The notes: generated by a model not told the origin, from the sequence alone. Positions 35,248 through 45,032 are shown, counted from the stretch's first letter. The stretch is 64,000 bases of DNA from Serratia rhizosphaerae (GCF_009817885.1 NZ_CP041764.1:5022001-5086000), one strand, 5' to 3'. Numbers and translations: made by a program.

Positions 35248-35269
35248 ATTTAACTCACAGGGAGTCACC

Positions 35270-36208
35270 ATGTCGCTGAAATATCACGTATCCCCCCTCT
35301 TACGCCGGTTCGCCCGCGCCGCTACGCCGTTAACCCTGAGCGCCCTGCTGTGCGCCAGCGCCCTACTCAGCCCCGCCGCGCTGGCGGAGAAAAAACTGCG
35401 CGTGGTGACCACCTTTACCATTATTCAGGATATCGCGCAAAACGTGGCGGGCGACGCCGCCGTGGTGGAATCTATCACCAAACCCGGCGCGGAGATCCAC
35501 GACTATCAGCCCACCCCGCGCGATATCGTCAAGGCGCAACACGCCGATTTAATCCTGTGGAACGGTATGAATCTGGAACGCTGGTTCCAGCGCTTCTTTG
35601 AAAATATCAAGCAGGTGCCCGCTGCCGTCGTCACCGAGGGCATCACCCCGCAGCCGATTCGTGAAGGGCCATACAACGGTAACCCCAACCCGCACGCCTG
35701 GATGTCCCCCACCAACGCGCTGGTGTATATCGAAAACATCCGCAAGGCGCTGGTAAAATACGATCCGGCCAATGCGAAGACTTACAACCGCAATGCCAAA
35801 GCCTACAGTGAAAAGATCGCCGCGCTCGATGCGCCGCTGCGTGAACGCCTGGCGCGCATTCCCGCCGCCCAGCGCTGGCTGGTCACCAGTGAAGGCGCCT
35901 TCAGCTATCTGGCGAAAGATTATCAGTTGAAAGAGATCTACCTGTGGCCGATCAACGCCGATGAACAGGGCACGCCGCAGCAGGTGCGCCGGGTGATCGA
36001 CGCGGTGCGCAGCCACCAGATCCCGGTGGTGTTCAGCGAAAGCACCATTTCCGATAAACCGGCCAAACAGGTCGCCAAAGAGACCGGCGCGCAGTATGGC
36101 GGCGTGCTGTATGTCGATTCACTCTCCGCCAGCAACGGGCCGGTGCCTACCTATATCGACCTGCTGAACGTCACCGTGCAAACCATCGCCAAAGGATTTA
36201 ATCAATGA
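35270..36208 (+). CDS. sitA: Manganese/iron ABC transporter, binding protein SitA
   Basis: 312 residues. Signal peptide to about ALA (39), rather long with an Arg-rich n-region. Cluster A-I (ZnuA/PsaA-type) fold with metal ligands in EIHDYQPTPRD (His), NPHAWMSP (His), a Glu in VTSEGAFSYLAKDY, and a late Asp in YVDSLS. It binds Mn2+ or Fe2+ in the periplasm. First gene of sitABCD, controlled by the Fur site just upstream. Confidence 0.95.
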   Translation: MSLKYHVSPLLRRFARAATPLTLSALLCASALLSPAALAEKKLRVVTTFTIIQDIAQNVAGDAAVVESITKPGAEIHDYQPTPRDIVKAQHADLILWNGMNLERWFQRFFENIKQVPAAVVTEGITPQPIREGPYNGNPNPHAWMSPTNALVYIENIRKALVKYDPANAKTYNRNAKAYSEKIAALDAPLRERLARIPAAQRWLVTSEGAFSYLAKDYQLKEIYLWPINADEQGTPQQVRRVIDAVRSHQIPVVFSESTISDKPAKQVAKETGAQYGGVLYVDSLSASNGPVPTYIDLLNVTVQTIAKGFNQ

Positions 36209-37104
36209 GCGCAGAGGCATTTATCCGACCAGCGCTGCGCGTCGACGATGTCACCGTGACCTATAACAACGGCCACACCGCCATTTACGACACCAGCTTT
36301 ACCCTCGACGGCGGCGCCATCTGCGCGCTGGTCGGCGTCAACGGCAGCGGCAAGTCGACGCTGTTTAAAACCATTATGGGGCTGGTGCGCCCCACCCGCG
36401 GCCAGGTATCGCTGAGTGACCAGCCGATCGCCGCGGCGCTGAAGAAAAACCTGATCGCCTATGTGCCGCAGACCGAAGACGTGGACTGGAACTTTCCGGT
36501 ACTGGTCGAGGACGTAGTGATGATGGGGCGCTACGGTAAAATGAACTTCCTGCGTATCCCTACGCGGGAAGACCGCGAACGGGTTGCCGGCGCGCTGGAG
36601 CGCGTGGGGCTGACCGCCCTGCGCCACCGCCAGATCGGCGAACTGTCCGGCGGCCAGAAAAAACGGGTGTTTCTGGCGCGCGCGCTGGCGCAACAGGGCA
36701 CGGTGCTGCTGCTGGACGAACCCTTTACCGGCGTCGACGTGAAAACCGAGAACGCCATTATCGACCTGCTGCGGGCGCTGCGTGACGAAGGGCACCTGAT
36801 CCTGGTATCCACCCATAACCTCGGCAGCGTGCCCGAGTTCTGCGACCGGGTGATCCTGATCAACCGCACCGTACTGGCCGCCGGGCCGACGGCTACCACC
36901 TTCACCCAGAGCAATCTGGAACAGGCCTTTGGCGGCGTACTGCGCCATATCAACCTCTCCGGCCCCGACCTGCACGACGACAACGATCCGCGCACCCTGA
37001 CGGTACTGACCGACGACGAACGTCCGGCGGTGTTCTACGGCCACAGCAAAAGCGATCCGCCGGCCAAAAGCCAGCCGAAAGGGAAAGAGGAGCAACAGTC
37101 CTGA
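36205..37104 (+). CDS. sitB: Manganese/iron ABC transporter ATPase SitB
   Basis: 299 residues with Walker A GVNGSGKST at 44-52, signature LSGGQKKRV near 147-155 and Walker B VLLLDEP near 167-173. A hydrophilic tail after residue 270 (Ser/Lys/Pro/Gln-rich) is common in SitB. It drives import through SitC and SitD. It overlaps sitA by four bases and sitC by one. Confidence 0.95.
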   Translation: MSAEAFIRPALRVDDVTVTYNNGHTAIYDTSFTLDGGAICALVGVNGSGKSTLFKTIMGLVRPTRGQVSLSDQPIAAALKKNLIAYVPQTEDVDWNFPVLVEDVVMMGRYGKMNFLRIPTREDRERVAGALERVGLTALRHRQIGELSGGQKKRVFLARALAQQGTVLLLDEPFTGVDVKTENAIIDLLRALRDEGHLILVSTHNLGSVPEFCDRVILINRTVLAAGPTATTFTQSNLEQAFGGVLRHINLSGPDLHDDNDPRTLTVLTDDERPAVFYGHSKSDPPAKSQPKGKEEQQS

Positions 37105-37973
37105 TGTTGGAAATCCTGCTGCAACCTTTTAACTACAACTACATGGTGAAAGCCATCTGGGTCAGCGCTATCGTCGGCGCCGCCTGCGCCTTCCTGTCCG
37201 CCTATCTGATGCTGAAAGGCTGGTCACTGATGGGGGATGCGCTGTCGCACTCGGTGGTGCCCGGCGTTGCCGGCGCCTACGCGCTGGGGCTGCCCTACGC
37301 TGCCGGCGCCTTCTTCACCGGCATGCTGGCGGCGCTGGCAATGACGCTGGTGCGCCATATCACCCGCCTGCGCGAAGACGCAATTATCGGCTTTATCTTC
37401 TCCACCTTTTTCGCCGCCGGCCTGCTGATCGTTTCTCTCAACCCAACCTCGGTCAACGTCCAGTCGATTATCTTCGGCAATATTCTCGGCATCGCCGATG
37501 AAGACGTACTGCAGGTGGAAATTATCATCGGCGTATCGCTGCTGATCCTCTGTCTGCTGTGGAAAGATTTGCTGGCGGTGTTCTTCGACGAAAACCACGC
37601 CGTGTCCATCGGTCTGTCGCCGCTGCGGCTGAAAATTCTGTTTTTCACCCTGCTCAGCGCCTGCACCGTCGCGGCGCTGCAAACCGTCGGGGCGATACTG
37701 GTGATCGCCATGGTGATCACCCCCGGCGCCACCGCCTATCTGCTGACTGACCGCTTCAGCCGTCTGATCGTCATCGCCCTGTGCATCGGCGCGCTGACCA
37801 GCGCCGGCGGCGCCTACCTGAGCTTCTTCCTCGACGGCGCTACCGGCGGCGTGATCGTCACGCTGCAAACCCTGGTGTTTTTATTGGCGTTCGTGCTGGC
37901 GCCGAAACATGGCCTGCTGGCGTCCAGACGCCGGGTCGCACATGTCGACAACCATCAGGAGGAGGAGCCGTGA
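37104..37973 (+). CDS. sitC: Manganese/iron ABC transporter permease SitC
   Basis: 289 residues of the ABC-3 permease family, with about eight helices and the signatures LKGWSLMGDALSHSVVPGVAGAY and TVGAILVIAMVITPGATAYLL. One of two homologous channel subunits. The stop codon overlaps the sitD start. Confidence 0.95.
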   Translation: MLEILLQPFNYNYMVKAIWVSAIVGAACAFLSAYLMLKGWSLMGDALSHSVVPGVAGAYALGLPYAAGAFFTGMLAALAMTLVRHITRLREDAIIGFIFSTFFAAGLLIVSLNPTSVNVQSIIFGNILGIADEDVLQVEIIIGVSLLILCLLWKDLLAVFFDENHAVSIGLSPLRLKILFFTLLSACTVAALQTVGAILVIAMVITPGATAYLLTDRFSRLIVIALCIGALTSAGGAYLSFFLDGATGGVIVTLQTLVFLLAFVLAPKHGLLASRRRVAHVDNHQEEEP

Positions 37974-38842
37974 TGGAAATACTCTATCAGTGGCTGAGCG
38001 AACCGTTCGCCTACCCGTTTATGCAACGGGCGATTATCGCCGCCATCGTCACCGGCGTCGTCTGTGCGGTGCTCTCCTGCTACCTGGTGCTCAAAGGCTG
38101 GTCGCTGATGGGCGACGCTATTTCACACGCGGTGCTGCCCGGTATTGTGCTGGCGTTCGTCACCGGTATTCCGCTGGCCATCGGCGCCTTTCTGTCCGGG
38201 ATTCTCTGCGCGCTGGCTACCGGCTATCTGAAAGAACACAGCCGGGTTAAAGAAGACACCGTAATGGGCATCGTGTTTTCCGGCATGTTCGCCTTCGGCC
38301 TGGTGCTGTTTTCACGGGTGGATACCGATCAGCACCTCAGTCATATCCTGTTCGGCAATATGCTCGGCATTACCGACGGCGAGCTGCGGCAAACGCTGTG
38401 GATTGCCGGCATCACGCTGGCGGTGGTGCTGCTAAAGCGTAAAGACTTTATGCTGTACTGCTTCGATCCCAGCCACGCGCGCGCCGTCGGCCTGCCGGTC
38501 AAACTGCTGCACTATGGCCTGCTGTGCCTGCTGGCGCTGACCATCGTAGCCGCGCTGCAGGCGGTAGGGGTGATATTGGTGATCGCCATGCTGATCGCGC
38601 CGGGCATTATCGCCTTCCTGCTGTGCCGCAGTTTTGATCGCATGCTGTTGGTCGCCATCGTGGCGTCGGTCTTCTCCTGCGTACTCGGCACGCTGATCAG
38701 TTTTCAGATAGACGGCGCCACCGGCCCCTGCATCGTGCTGGTACAGGCGGTGCTGTTTGTGCTGGCGCTGCTGTACAGCCGCTGGCGCACGTTACGCCGT
38801 CACGCCTCAGCTGCGTTGGAACCGCCGCGCGCCGCTGAATAA
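37973..38842 (+). CDS. sitD: Manganese/iron ABC transporter permease SitD
   Basis: 289 residues starting MEILYQWLSEPFAY at the ATG that overlaps the sitC stop (TGATG), with GGAGGAG just before it. ABC-3 permease, about 40 percent alike to SitC by eye: LKGWSLMGDAISHAVLPGIVLAF and AVGVILVIAMLIAPGIIAFLL. Longer upstream readings of the same frame run inside sitC and are rejected. A terminator-like hairpin follows. Confidence 0.95.
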   Translation: MEILYQWLSEPFAYPFMQRAIIAAIVTGVVCAVLSCYLVLKGWSLMGDAISHAVLPGIVLAFVTGIPLAIGAFLSGILCALATGYLKEHSRVKEDTVMGIVFSGMFAFGLVLFSRVDTDQHLSHILFGNMLGITDGELRQTLWIAGITLAVVLLKRKDFMLYCFDPSHARAVGLPVKLLHYGLLCLLALTIVAALQAVGVILVIAMLIAPGIIAFLLCRSFDRMLLVAIVASVFSCVLGTLISFQIDGATGPCIVLVQAVLFVLALLYSRWRTLRRHASAALEPPRAAE

Positions 38843-38863
38843 TGGTCTAATAAAAATGGTGAT

Positions 38864-38888
38864 AACCGGCCCTTTCCCTGGGCCGGTT
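38864..38888 (+). terminator. Hairpin after sitD
   Basis: AACCGGCCC/GGGCCGGTT nine-pair stem with a seven-base loop, 22 bases after the sitD stop. No strong T-run follows on the plus strand, so it may pause or stabilise the 3' end instead of terminating cleanly. Confidence 0.55.
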
Positions 38889-38941
38889 AAACCGCAAAAT
38901 GGCGCTGTTCAGGTTTTGTTAACGTCGTGGAGCGCCATTGT

Positions 38942-39832
38942 ATGAACAGCCAGACCAAACCGTTATCTGCCGCCGTCCCGCCTTCCGGCTGGGTTAACGG
39001 CTTTATCGGCATGCTGATTTTCAGCGGTTCGCTGCCCGCCACCCGGCTGGCGGTCTCCGCCTTTGATCCCCTGTTTCTCACCGCCATCCGCGCCGGTATT
39101 GCCGGCTGTCTGGCGCTGTGCGCCCTGCTGCTGACCAGGCAACAGCGCCCCGCACGCGCCGACCTGATCCCGCTGCTGTGGGTCGCCGTTGGCGTGGTCG
39201 CGGGGTTCCCCCTGCTCACCGCCCTGGCGCTGCAGCATATGACGTCGGCGCACTCGCTGGTTTATATCGGCCTGCTGCCGCTGATGACCGCCTGTTTTGC
39301 CGTCTGGCGCGGCAGAGAACGCCCGAATATCAAATTTTGGGCCTTTTCCGTCGCCGGCGCCGCGCTGGTGGCGGCGTTTGCCCTGACCCACAGCGACGCA
39401 GGCTCCGGGTTCGGCGACCTGATGATGCTGGGGGCGGTCGCTCTGTGCGGGCTGGGCTATGCCGAAGGCGCGGTGCTGTCGCGCCGCCTCGGCGGCTGGC
39501 AAACCATCTCATGGGCGTTGACGCTGGCGCTGCCGGCCACCATCCTGCTGACGCTGCTTTACGCTCCGGCCGCCTGGCCAAAAGCCGGCGCAGACGCCTG
39601 GCTGTCACTGGCCTATGTGTCTTTGTTCAGTATGTGGATCGGTTTTATTTTCTGGTATCGCGGACTGGCGCAGGGCGGCATCGCCGCCGTCGGTCAGTTG
39701 CAACTGTTGCAGCCCTTTTTCGGCCTGCTGCTGGCGGCGCTGCTGCTGCATGAACAGGTACAACCGGCGATGATTGCAGTAATGGCCGGGGTGCTGCTGT
39801 GCGTCGTGGGCGCCAAACGCTTCGCCCGCTAG
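38942..39832 (+). CDS. EamA/DMT-family inner-membrane exporter
   Basis: 296 residues from MNSQTKPLS with ten predicted helices in two EamA repeats (about 15-140 and 150-290). Such proteins export metabolites or amino acids; the substrate cannot be read from sequence. It is convergent with a MocR-type regulator whose stop lies 10 bases away, and such regulators often control DMT exporters. Confidence 0.82.
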   Translation: MNSQTKPLSAAVPPSGWVNGFIGMLIFSGSLPATRLAVSAFDPLFLTAIRAGIAGCLALCALLLTRQQRPARADLIPLLWVAVGVVAGFPLLTALALQHMTSAHSLVYIGLLPLMTACFAVWRGRERPNIKFWAFSVAGAALVAAFALTHSDAGSGFGDLMMLGAVALCGLGYAEGAVLSRRLGGWQTISWALTLALPATILLTLLYAPAAWPKAGADAWLSLAYVSLFSMWIGFIFWYRGLAQGGIAAVGQLQLLQPFFGLLLAALLLHEQVQPAMIAVMAGVLLCVVGAKRFAR

Positions 39833-39842
39833 CGCCGCACAC

Positions 39843-41330
39843 TCATCCGCACCGGCTGGCCGTCAGCAGCAGGCGATTCAGCGTGATGACCGCTTGCTCC
39901 ACCTGCCGGTCGCTGTAGCCGCCCAGGCCGAGAATCAACCCGGTACGTCCGCGACCGACGGCATACATCGACGACAGCGCCCGTACCGACACGCCGGCCT
40001 CCTGCGCCAACCGTTCGACATGCCGATCGTCCAGCCCGCGCCGCAGCCACAGCACCATATGCATGCCCTGATCGCAGGGCTGCAGCTCCGCCAGTTCGGC
40101 GTTAATATGCCGGCCGACGGCGTCGATCACCACCCGCCGTTTTTCCGCATACAGACTGCGCATCCGCCGCAGGTGGCGCGCCAGATGCCCTTCCGCCATA
40201 AACTGCGCCAGCACGTACTGGTCGGCATTCGGCGGATGCCTGTCCATCAGAATACGCGCGCCGCAAAATGCGCCGACCAGCGGCGGCGGCACGATGGCAT
40301 AACCCAGTCGCAACGAAGGAAACAGCACCTTACTGAAGGTGCCCAGATAGATAACGCGCGCCGGATCCTGCCCTTGCAGCGCAGGAAAAGGATGGCCGTC
40401 ATAGCGCATCTCGCTGTCGTAATCGTCCTCCACAATCCAGGCGTTAGTTTCACGGGCCCAGGCCAACAGAGCGCTGCGCTGCGCCATACTCATCGGCATT
40501 CCCAGCGGGTACTGGTGCGAAGGCGTGACAAACGCCGCCCTGGCATCGGGCGCCATCATCCTGCCGGTGGCGACGTCGATACCGTCTGCGCCGACCGGCA
40601 CCCGCACCATCTGCCGGTCGCGCAGCGCCGTCGAGAACAACGCGGTCACACCGGGATAGGCAGGATCCTCGACCCAGGCGCGATCGCCGGCATCCAGTAA
40701 AATTTGCGCCGCCAGATACAAGCCCTGCTGGGTGCCGCAGGTCACCACAATCTGTTCCGGCGTACAAATTACCGAACGCGACTGACGCACATACTCACAG
40801 ATTGCGCGACGCAGCGGCAGCGCCCCCAACGGATCGCCATAGCCATCCGGCGCGCCCGGCCCGCGCGCACGCACCCGGTTGCCAAGTCGACGCCAGATAT
40901 CCCCCGGCGCCGTATCACCGACAGGCAGCGACACGGTAAACGGAGCAGGCAACAGCGGTTTCAAACCACCGGCAAAGCGGGCGAACGCCTGCGCCTGTTC
41001 AGAAAGCGCCGGCTCGCCGCATTGGGCGCCGGGCAACACCGCCGATGCCGGCGGCGGCGAATCAATCGGCGCCACGCGCGTGCCCGACCCGCCCAGTGCC
41101 GTCAGTACGCCTTCGGCGACCAGCTGTTCATAGGCGACGGACACCGTGCCGCGCGACAGACGCAGCGCCACGGCCAGCGCACGCGTAGAAGGCAGGGGAT
41201 CGCCCGCCCGCAGCTTCCCCTGCCGCACCGCCGTCCTCAGCGCCTGCGACAGCTGGCGGCTAAGTGACCCAGCCTGCCGATCAAGGGGGCCGATAGCAGG
41301 GATTTCAATAAGTTTAGCTTTGCGTGGCAT
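39843..41330 (-). CDS. MocR/PdxR-family transcriptional regulator (GntR HTH fused to aminotransferase fold)
   Basis: 495 residues from MPRKAKLIEIP. N-terminal GntR winged helix (about 15-85: QALRTAVRQGKLRAGDPLPSTRALAVALRLSRGTVSVAY), a linker, then a fold-type I aminotransferase domain with PLP-binding Lys in YLGTFSKVLFPSLRLGY and Asp/Tyr in EDDYDSEMRY. MocR proteins sense PLP or PLP adducts and control vitamin B6 or amino-acid genes. The likely target is the neighbouring EamA exporter or a gene reading from the same promoter area. Confidence 0.85.
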   Translation of the reverse strand: MPRKAKLIEIPAIGPLDRQAGSLSRQLSQALRTAVRQGKLRAGDPLPSTRALAVALRLSRGTVSVAYEQLVAEGVLTALGGSGTRVAPIDSPPPASAVLPGAQCGEPALSEQAQAFARFAGGLKPLLPAPFTVSLPVGDTAPGDIWRRLGNRVRARGPGAPDGYGDPLGALPLRRAICEYVRQSRSVICTPEQIVVTCGTQQGLYLAAQILLDAGDRAWVEDPAYPGVTALFSTALRDRQMVRVPVGADGIDVATGRMMAPDARAAFVTPSHQYPLGMPMSMAQRSALLAWARETNAWIVEDDYDSEMRYDGHPFPALQGQDPARVIYLGTFSKVLFPSLRLGYAIVPPPLVGAFCGARILMDRHPPNADQYVLAQFMAEGHLARHLRRMRSLYAEKRRVVIDAVGRHINAELAELQPCDQGMHMVLWLRRGLDDRHVERLAQEAGVSVRALSSMYAVGRGRTGLILGLGGYSDRQVEQAVITLNRLLLTASRCG

Positions 41331-41569
41331 CACGATAACCGTCTGAAAAAACACCGCGTCAGTATAACCCAGCCGCCATACCCGACGCGGACAAAAATCC
41401 CACAGCGGCGAACTGTATTTAAATTAATCAATAGCGTATATACTTTGAGCTGATGGCGGGCGGTAAAAACCGGAGAAAGATTAATGCCGGCTGTGCGCCA
41501 CATCGAGTTTTCACGCCGTTAAAGACGCTAAGCTATTCAAACAGCAGGCAACACAGAGGGGGGAATACC

Positions 41570-42439
41570 ATGTGGCAAGCCGTTAGCCGTCTGTTAAGTG
41601 AACATCTTGGCAGCGCAGAAATCCGCGAAAGGACTGAACTGCCCGGTGGCGAAATCCACCCGGCATGGCGCGTGAGTTACGGTGACAGCGAGGTGTTTGT
41701 GAAAAACGACGCCCGTGAGTTACTGCCTGTTTTTACCGCCGAAGCCGATCAGCTGGCGCTGCTGGCCCGCAGTAAAACGGTGCGCGTGCCGGAGGTGTAC
41801 GGCGTGGGCAGCGATCGCGACTACAGCTTTCTCCTGCTGGAGCATCTGGAGCTCAAACCGCTGGAAGCGCACGGTGCCTACTGTCTGGGACAGCAGTTGG
41901 CGCACCTGCACCGCTGGAGCGAACAGCCGCAGTTCGGCCTCGACTTCGACAACCACCTGGCCACCTCACCCCAACCCAACGCCTGGCAGCGTCGCTGGGC
42001 GGAATTCTTCGCCGAACAGCGCATCGGCTGGCAGCTGCAGCTGGCGGCGGAGAAAGGCATGTCCTTCGGCGATATTGATGAGCTGGTGGATATCGTCTAT
42101 CTGCGTCTGCAACACCACCAGCCGCAGCCCTCACTGCTGCACGGCGATCTCTGGCCGGCCAACTGCGCCATGACCCGCGACGGGCCGGTACTGTTCGACC
42201 CTGCCTGCTACTGGGGCGACCGGGAGTGCGATCTGGCGATGCTGCCGCTCTACCCGAATCTGCCGCCGCAGATCTACGACGGCTACCAAAGCGTCTGGCC
42301 GCTGCCGACAGACTTTATCAAGCGTCAGCCGCTGTACCAGCTCTACTACCTGCTCAACCGCAGCAACCTGTTCGGCGGGCAACATCTGGTGGCGGCGCAG
42401 CAGGCCATCGACGCGCTGCTGCATCCGCAGGACGCCTGA
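41570..42439 (+). CDS. yniA: Fructosamine kinase-family protein YniA
   Basis: 289 residues from MWQAVSRLLSEHLG; the longer in-frame start 39 codons before lacks family similarity. Aminoglycoside-phosphotransferase-like kinase fold: LPGGEIHPAWRV (nucleotide loop), LLHGDLWPANCAM (catalytic Asp) and LFDPACYWGDRE (metal-binding Asp). Probably phosphorylates ketosamine adducts of sugars for deglycation. Followed by yniB and hxpB as in E. coli. Confidence 0.92.
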   Translation: MWQAVSRLLSEHLGSAEIRERTELPGGEIHPAWRVSYGDSEVFVKNDARELLPVFTAEADQLALLARSKTVRVPEVYGVGSDRDYSFLLLEHLELKPLEAHGAYCLGQQLAHLHRWSEQPQFGLDFDNHLATSPQPNAWQRRWAEFFAEQRIGWQLQLAAEKGMSFGDIDELVDIVYLRLQHHQPQPSLLHGDLWPANCAMTRDGPVLFDPACYWGDRECDLAMLPLYPNLPPQIYDGYQSVWPLPTDFIKRQPLYQLYYLLNRSNLFGGQHLVAAQQAIDALLHPQDA

Positions 42440-42444
42440 CGTCA

Positions 42445-42466
42445 AACGGGGCCTTCCGGCCCCGTT
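42445..42466. terminator. Shared terminator between yniA and yniB
   Basis: AACGGGGCC/GGCCCCGTT nine-pair stem with a four-base loop, between two convergent stop codons. T-runs are short on both strands, so efficiency is uncertain. Confidence 0.65.
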
Positions 42467-42493
42467 ATATCCTCACTCTTCCGTCGCCGGACG

Positions 42494-43054
42494 TTACGCG
42501 CCGGCGGCCAGTTTGCCCAGCAGGCTAATCACGAAGTAAGCCACCACCGCAATCGTCACTGGCAACACATACAGCGGGAAATACTGCAGGAAAATGCTGT
42601 GATGCGGCAGTGAAATACGCGACTCCAGCTGTTCGCGCGTCAGTCCTTCCGCCCCTTTCGCCTGCTCCAGAATCAGCTGGTCCTCCAGCCGTTCGCGGAT
42701 AAACTTCACCTGCCGCGTCATACGCGCGCCGGAAGCGCGCAGCGCCAGACCGACGAAAATCAGCAGGTAGATAATAATAAACATCAGGTTGCCGCCGCTG
42801 AACAGGCTCTTATCCAGCCCCGGCACCGGCGAGTTATACCAGAACAGGTTAAGGAATGGCGTATTGAAACGCACCATATCGACGATGACGTGCACGAAGT
42901 CGATCACCACCGCATTGATGCCTTTGGTTTTTTCACTGTATTGGTAAACAAAATTCAGCAATGAAATCAGCGTCGACACTAACGCCAGGATAAACAGCAC
43001 CCACCCCAGAATTTGTTTGATAATGCCAATACGCCCTGCCTGTTGATACGTCAT
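42494..43054 (-). CDS. yniB: YniB-family inner membrane protein
   Basis: 186 residues. The start MTYQQAGRIGIIKQILGW matches E. coli YniB. Four hydrophobic segments, with a conserved middle (FNTPFLNLFWYNSP) and ARMTRQVKFIRERLEDQLILEQAKGAEGLTREQ cytoplasmic stretch. No function is known. Divergent from hxpB with 226 bases between. Confidence 0.88.
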   Translation of the reverse strand: MTYQQAGRIGIIKQILGWVLFILALVSTLISLLNFVYQYSEKTKGINAVVIDFVHVIVDMVRFNTPFLNLFWYNSPVPGLDKSLFSGGNLMFIIIYLLIFVGLALRASGARMTRQVKFIRERLEDQLILEQAKGAEGLTREQLESRISLPHHSIFLQYFPLYVLPVTIAVVAYFVISLLGKLAAGA

Positions 43055-43280
43055 GTGTTCCCCTTGTTAACGACGCAACGGTAATAAACCGCGAGTTTAC
43101 CCGTAGTTGCCCGGCCAAGCCCACCGTTTTCTTTACACAGGCGCCACGGCTGCGCCCACAAACGGCCGTTTGTCCAGCAGGCTGGCGCTGCGTCCGGAGC
43201 GGCGATTTTGGTCGCGGCGATGGCAATGGTAGAGTAGCGCAGAGATTCCATCCACCGTATCGGCAGGAGTTAACGCACTA

Positions 43281-43946
43281 ATGGCTTATTCGCAACGCAT
43301 TGAAAGCGCAATTTTTGATATGGACGGCTTACTGATTGATTCAGAACCCTTATGGTTGCAGGCCGAGCTGGATATTTTCGGTTCGCTCGGCTTGGATCTT
43401 TCCGACCGTGACAAACTGCCGGATACCCTGGGGCTGCGCATCGATCTGGTGGTAGAGATGTGGTATCAGGCCATGCCGTGGCAGGGGGCGTCGCGGGAGC
43501 AGGTTTCCGCCCGTATTATTGAGCGCGCCATTGAGCTGGTGCAGGAACGCCGCCCGCTGCTGCCGGGGGTTACGCAGGCGCTGGAGCTCTGCCGCAGCCT
43601 CGATCTGAATATCGGTCTGGCTTCCGCCTCGCCGCTGCATATGCAGCAACAGGTACTGAATATGTTCGGTCTGGAACACTATTTTGACCAGCTGGTTTCC
43701 GCAGAATATCTGCCGTACAGCAAGCCGCACCCGGAAGTATATCTGATTGCCGCCGAGCGGCTGGGCAGCGATCCGCTGCGCTGCATTACGTTGGAGGACT
43801 CATTCAACGGCATGATCGCCACCAAGGCGGCGCGCATGCGCTCTATCGTGGTGCCGGCCGCAGAGTATCGCCAGGATCCGCGCTGGGCACTGGCTGACTA
43901 TCAGTTGACGTCGCTGGAGCAGTTGACGCCGTCTCACCTTTCCTGA
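43281..43946 (+). CDS. hxpB: Hexitol phosphatase B (YniC), HAD superfamily
   Basis: 221 residues. HAD motif I FDMDGLLIDSE (nucleophile Asp and acid/base Asp), motif II GLASAS, motif III Lys in SKPHPEVYL and motif IV ITLEDSFNGMIA. E. coli HxpB dephosphorylates 2-deoxyglucose 6-phosphate, mannitol 1-phosphate and sorbitol 6-phosphate. A strong terminator follows. Confidence 0.94.
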   Translation: MAYSQRIESAIFDMDGLLIDSEPLWLQAELDIFGSLGLDLSDRDKLPDTLGLRIDLVVEMWYQAMPWQGASREQVSARIIERAIELVQERRPLLPGVTQALELCRSLDLNIGLASASPLHMQQQVLNMFGLEHYFDQLVSAEYLPYSKPHPEVYLIAAERLGSDPLRCITLEDSFNGMIATKAARMRSIVVPAAEYRQDPRWALADYQLTSLEQLTPSHLS

Positions 43947-43967
43947 CGATTACCCTCTTTCTGCACC

Positions 43968-44005
43968 CGCCCCCGCACGCCGTTCTGCCGGCACGTGCGG
44001 GGGCG
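43968..44005 (+). terminator. Terminator after hxpB
   Basis: A perfect 12-pair stem CGCCCCCGCACG/CGTGCGGGGGCG with a 14-base loop that can itself fold, followed by TTCAGTTTT, 21 bases after the stop codon. Confidence 0.85.
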
Positions 44006-44042
44006 TTCAGTTTTAAAAACGTCGACCTGCGTCAAAAAATAA

Positions 44043-44059
44043 ATAAAACGCAATTTCAT
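44043..44059. promoter_or_regulatory. Possible KdgR operator upstream of kduI
   Basis: On the minus strand the site reads ATGAAATTGCGTTTTAT. This agrees at most positions with the KdgR pattern ATGAAAC-N3-GTTTCAT as I recall it. It is about 137 bases before the kduI ATG, and kdgR itself lies 10 kb downstream in this window. KdgR control of kdu genes is established in pectinolytic enterobacteria. Confidence 0.5.
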
Positions 44060-44195
44060 TTTTATTGAATTCACATACCGACCGCTCTATGCTGTGAACA
44101 CCACAGAAAACGCCGGGCGGCGGTTTTGCTGTCACTGCCACGCAGCACGCCAGTCGCCCGGCGTTTTCTCCCCCTCACCACAGCGAGGCCCTGAG

Positions 44196-45032
44196 ATGGA
44201 CGTCCGTCAAAGCATTCACAGCGATCACGCCAAACAGCTCGACACCGCCGGATTACGCCGAGAATTTCTGATTGAAAAGATTTTCGAGGACGACCAGTAC
44301 ACCATGACCTACAGCCATATTGACCGCATTATCATCGGCGGCATCCAGCCGCGCCGGCAAAGCGTCACCATCGGCGATGAAGTCGGCAAACAGCTGGGCG
44401 TCGGTTACTTTCTCGAACGGCGGGAAATGGGCATCATCAATATCGGCGGCGCCGGTTTGATCGAGGTCGACGGGCAAAGCTACGAGATCGGCACGGAAGA
44501 AGCGCTGTATATCGGCCAGGGCGCCCGACAGCTGTCGTTCCGCAGCGTCGACGCCGAACGACCGGCCAAGTTCTATTACAACAGCGCACCGGCGCATACC
44601 CACTACCCCAACAAGAAAATCACCCTGGCCGACGCCGCGCCGCAGACCCTGGGCGACGACGCCACCAGCAACCGGCGCACCATTAACAAATTTATCGTGC
44701 CCGACGTGTTGCCGACCTGCCAGCTGACGATGGGGCTGACCAAGCTGGCCGCCGGCAGCCTGTGGAACACCATGCCGTGCCATACCCATGAACGGCGCAT
44801 GGAGGTCTACTTTTACTTCGATATGGAAGATGAAACCGCAGTGTTCCATATGATGGGGCAGCCACAGGAGACCCGCCATCTGCTGGTGCACAACGAACAG
44901 GCGGTGATCTCCCCCAGTTGGTCGATCCACGCCGGCGTCGGCACCAAGCGCTACACCTTTATCTGGGGCATGGTGGGCGAAAATCAGGTGTTCGGCGATA
45001 TGGACCACCTGGCCGTCAGCGAGCTGCGCTAA
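44196..45032 (+). CDS. kduI: 5-dehydro-4-deoxy-D-glucuronate isomerase KduI
   Basis: 278 residues from MDVRQSIHSDHAKQLD, the family start. Cupin-type isomerase with Zn ligands in MPCHTHERRMEVYFYFD (two His, Glu) and a late His in SPSWSIHAGVGTKRYTFIWGM. It converts 5-keto-4-deoxyuronate, from pectin or hyaluronate breakdown, to 2,5-diketo-3-deoxygluconate. Paired with kduD, which takes the product on. Confidence 0.95.
   Translation: MDVRQSIHSDHAKQLDTAGLRREFLIEKIFEDDQYTMTYSHIDRIIIGGIQPRRQSVTIGDEVGKQLGVGYFLERREMGIINIGGAGLIEVDGQSYEIGTEEALYIGQGARQLSFRSVDAERPAKFYYNSAPAHTHYPNKKITLADAAPQTLGDDATSNRRTINKFIVPDVLPTCQLTMGLTKLAAGSLWNTMPCHTHERRMEVYFYFDMEDETAVFHMMGQPQETRHLLVHNEQAVISPSWSIHAGVGTKRYTFIWGMVGENQVFGDMDHLAVSELR

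Noticed and set aside
35159..35269. A GhoT-like toxin gene after the GhoS-like gene
   Set aside because: The frames in these 110 bases give no hydrophobic small protein; the region is taken up by the Fur box and sitA leader.
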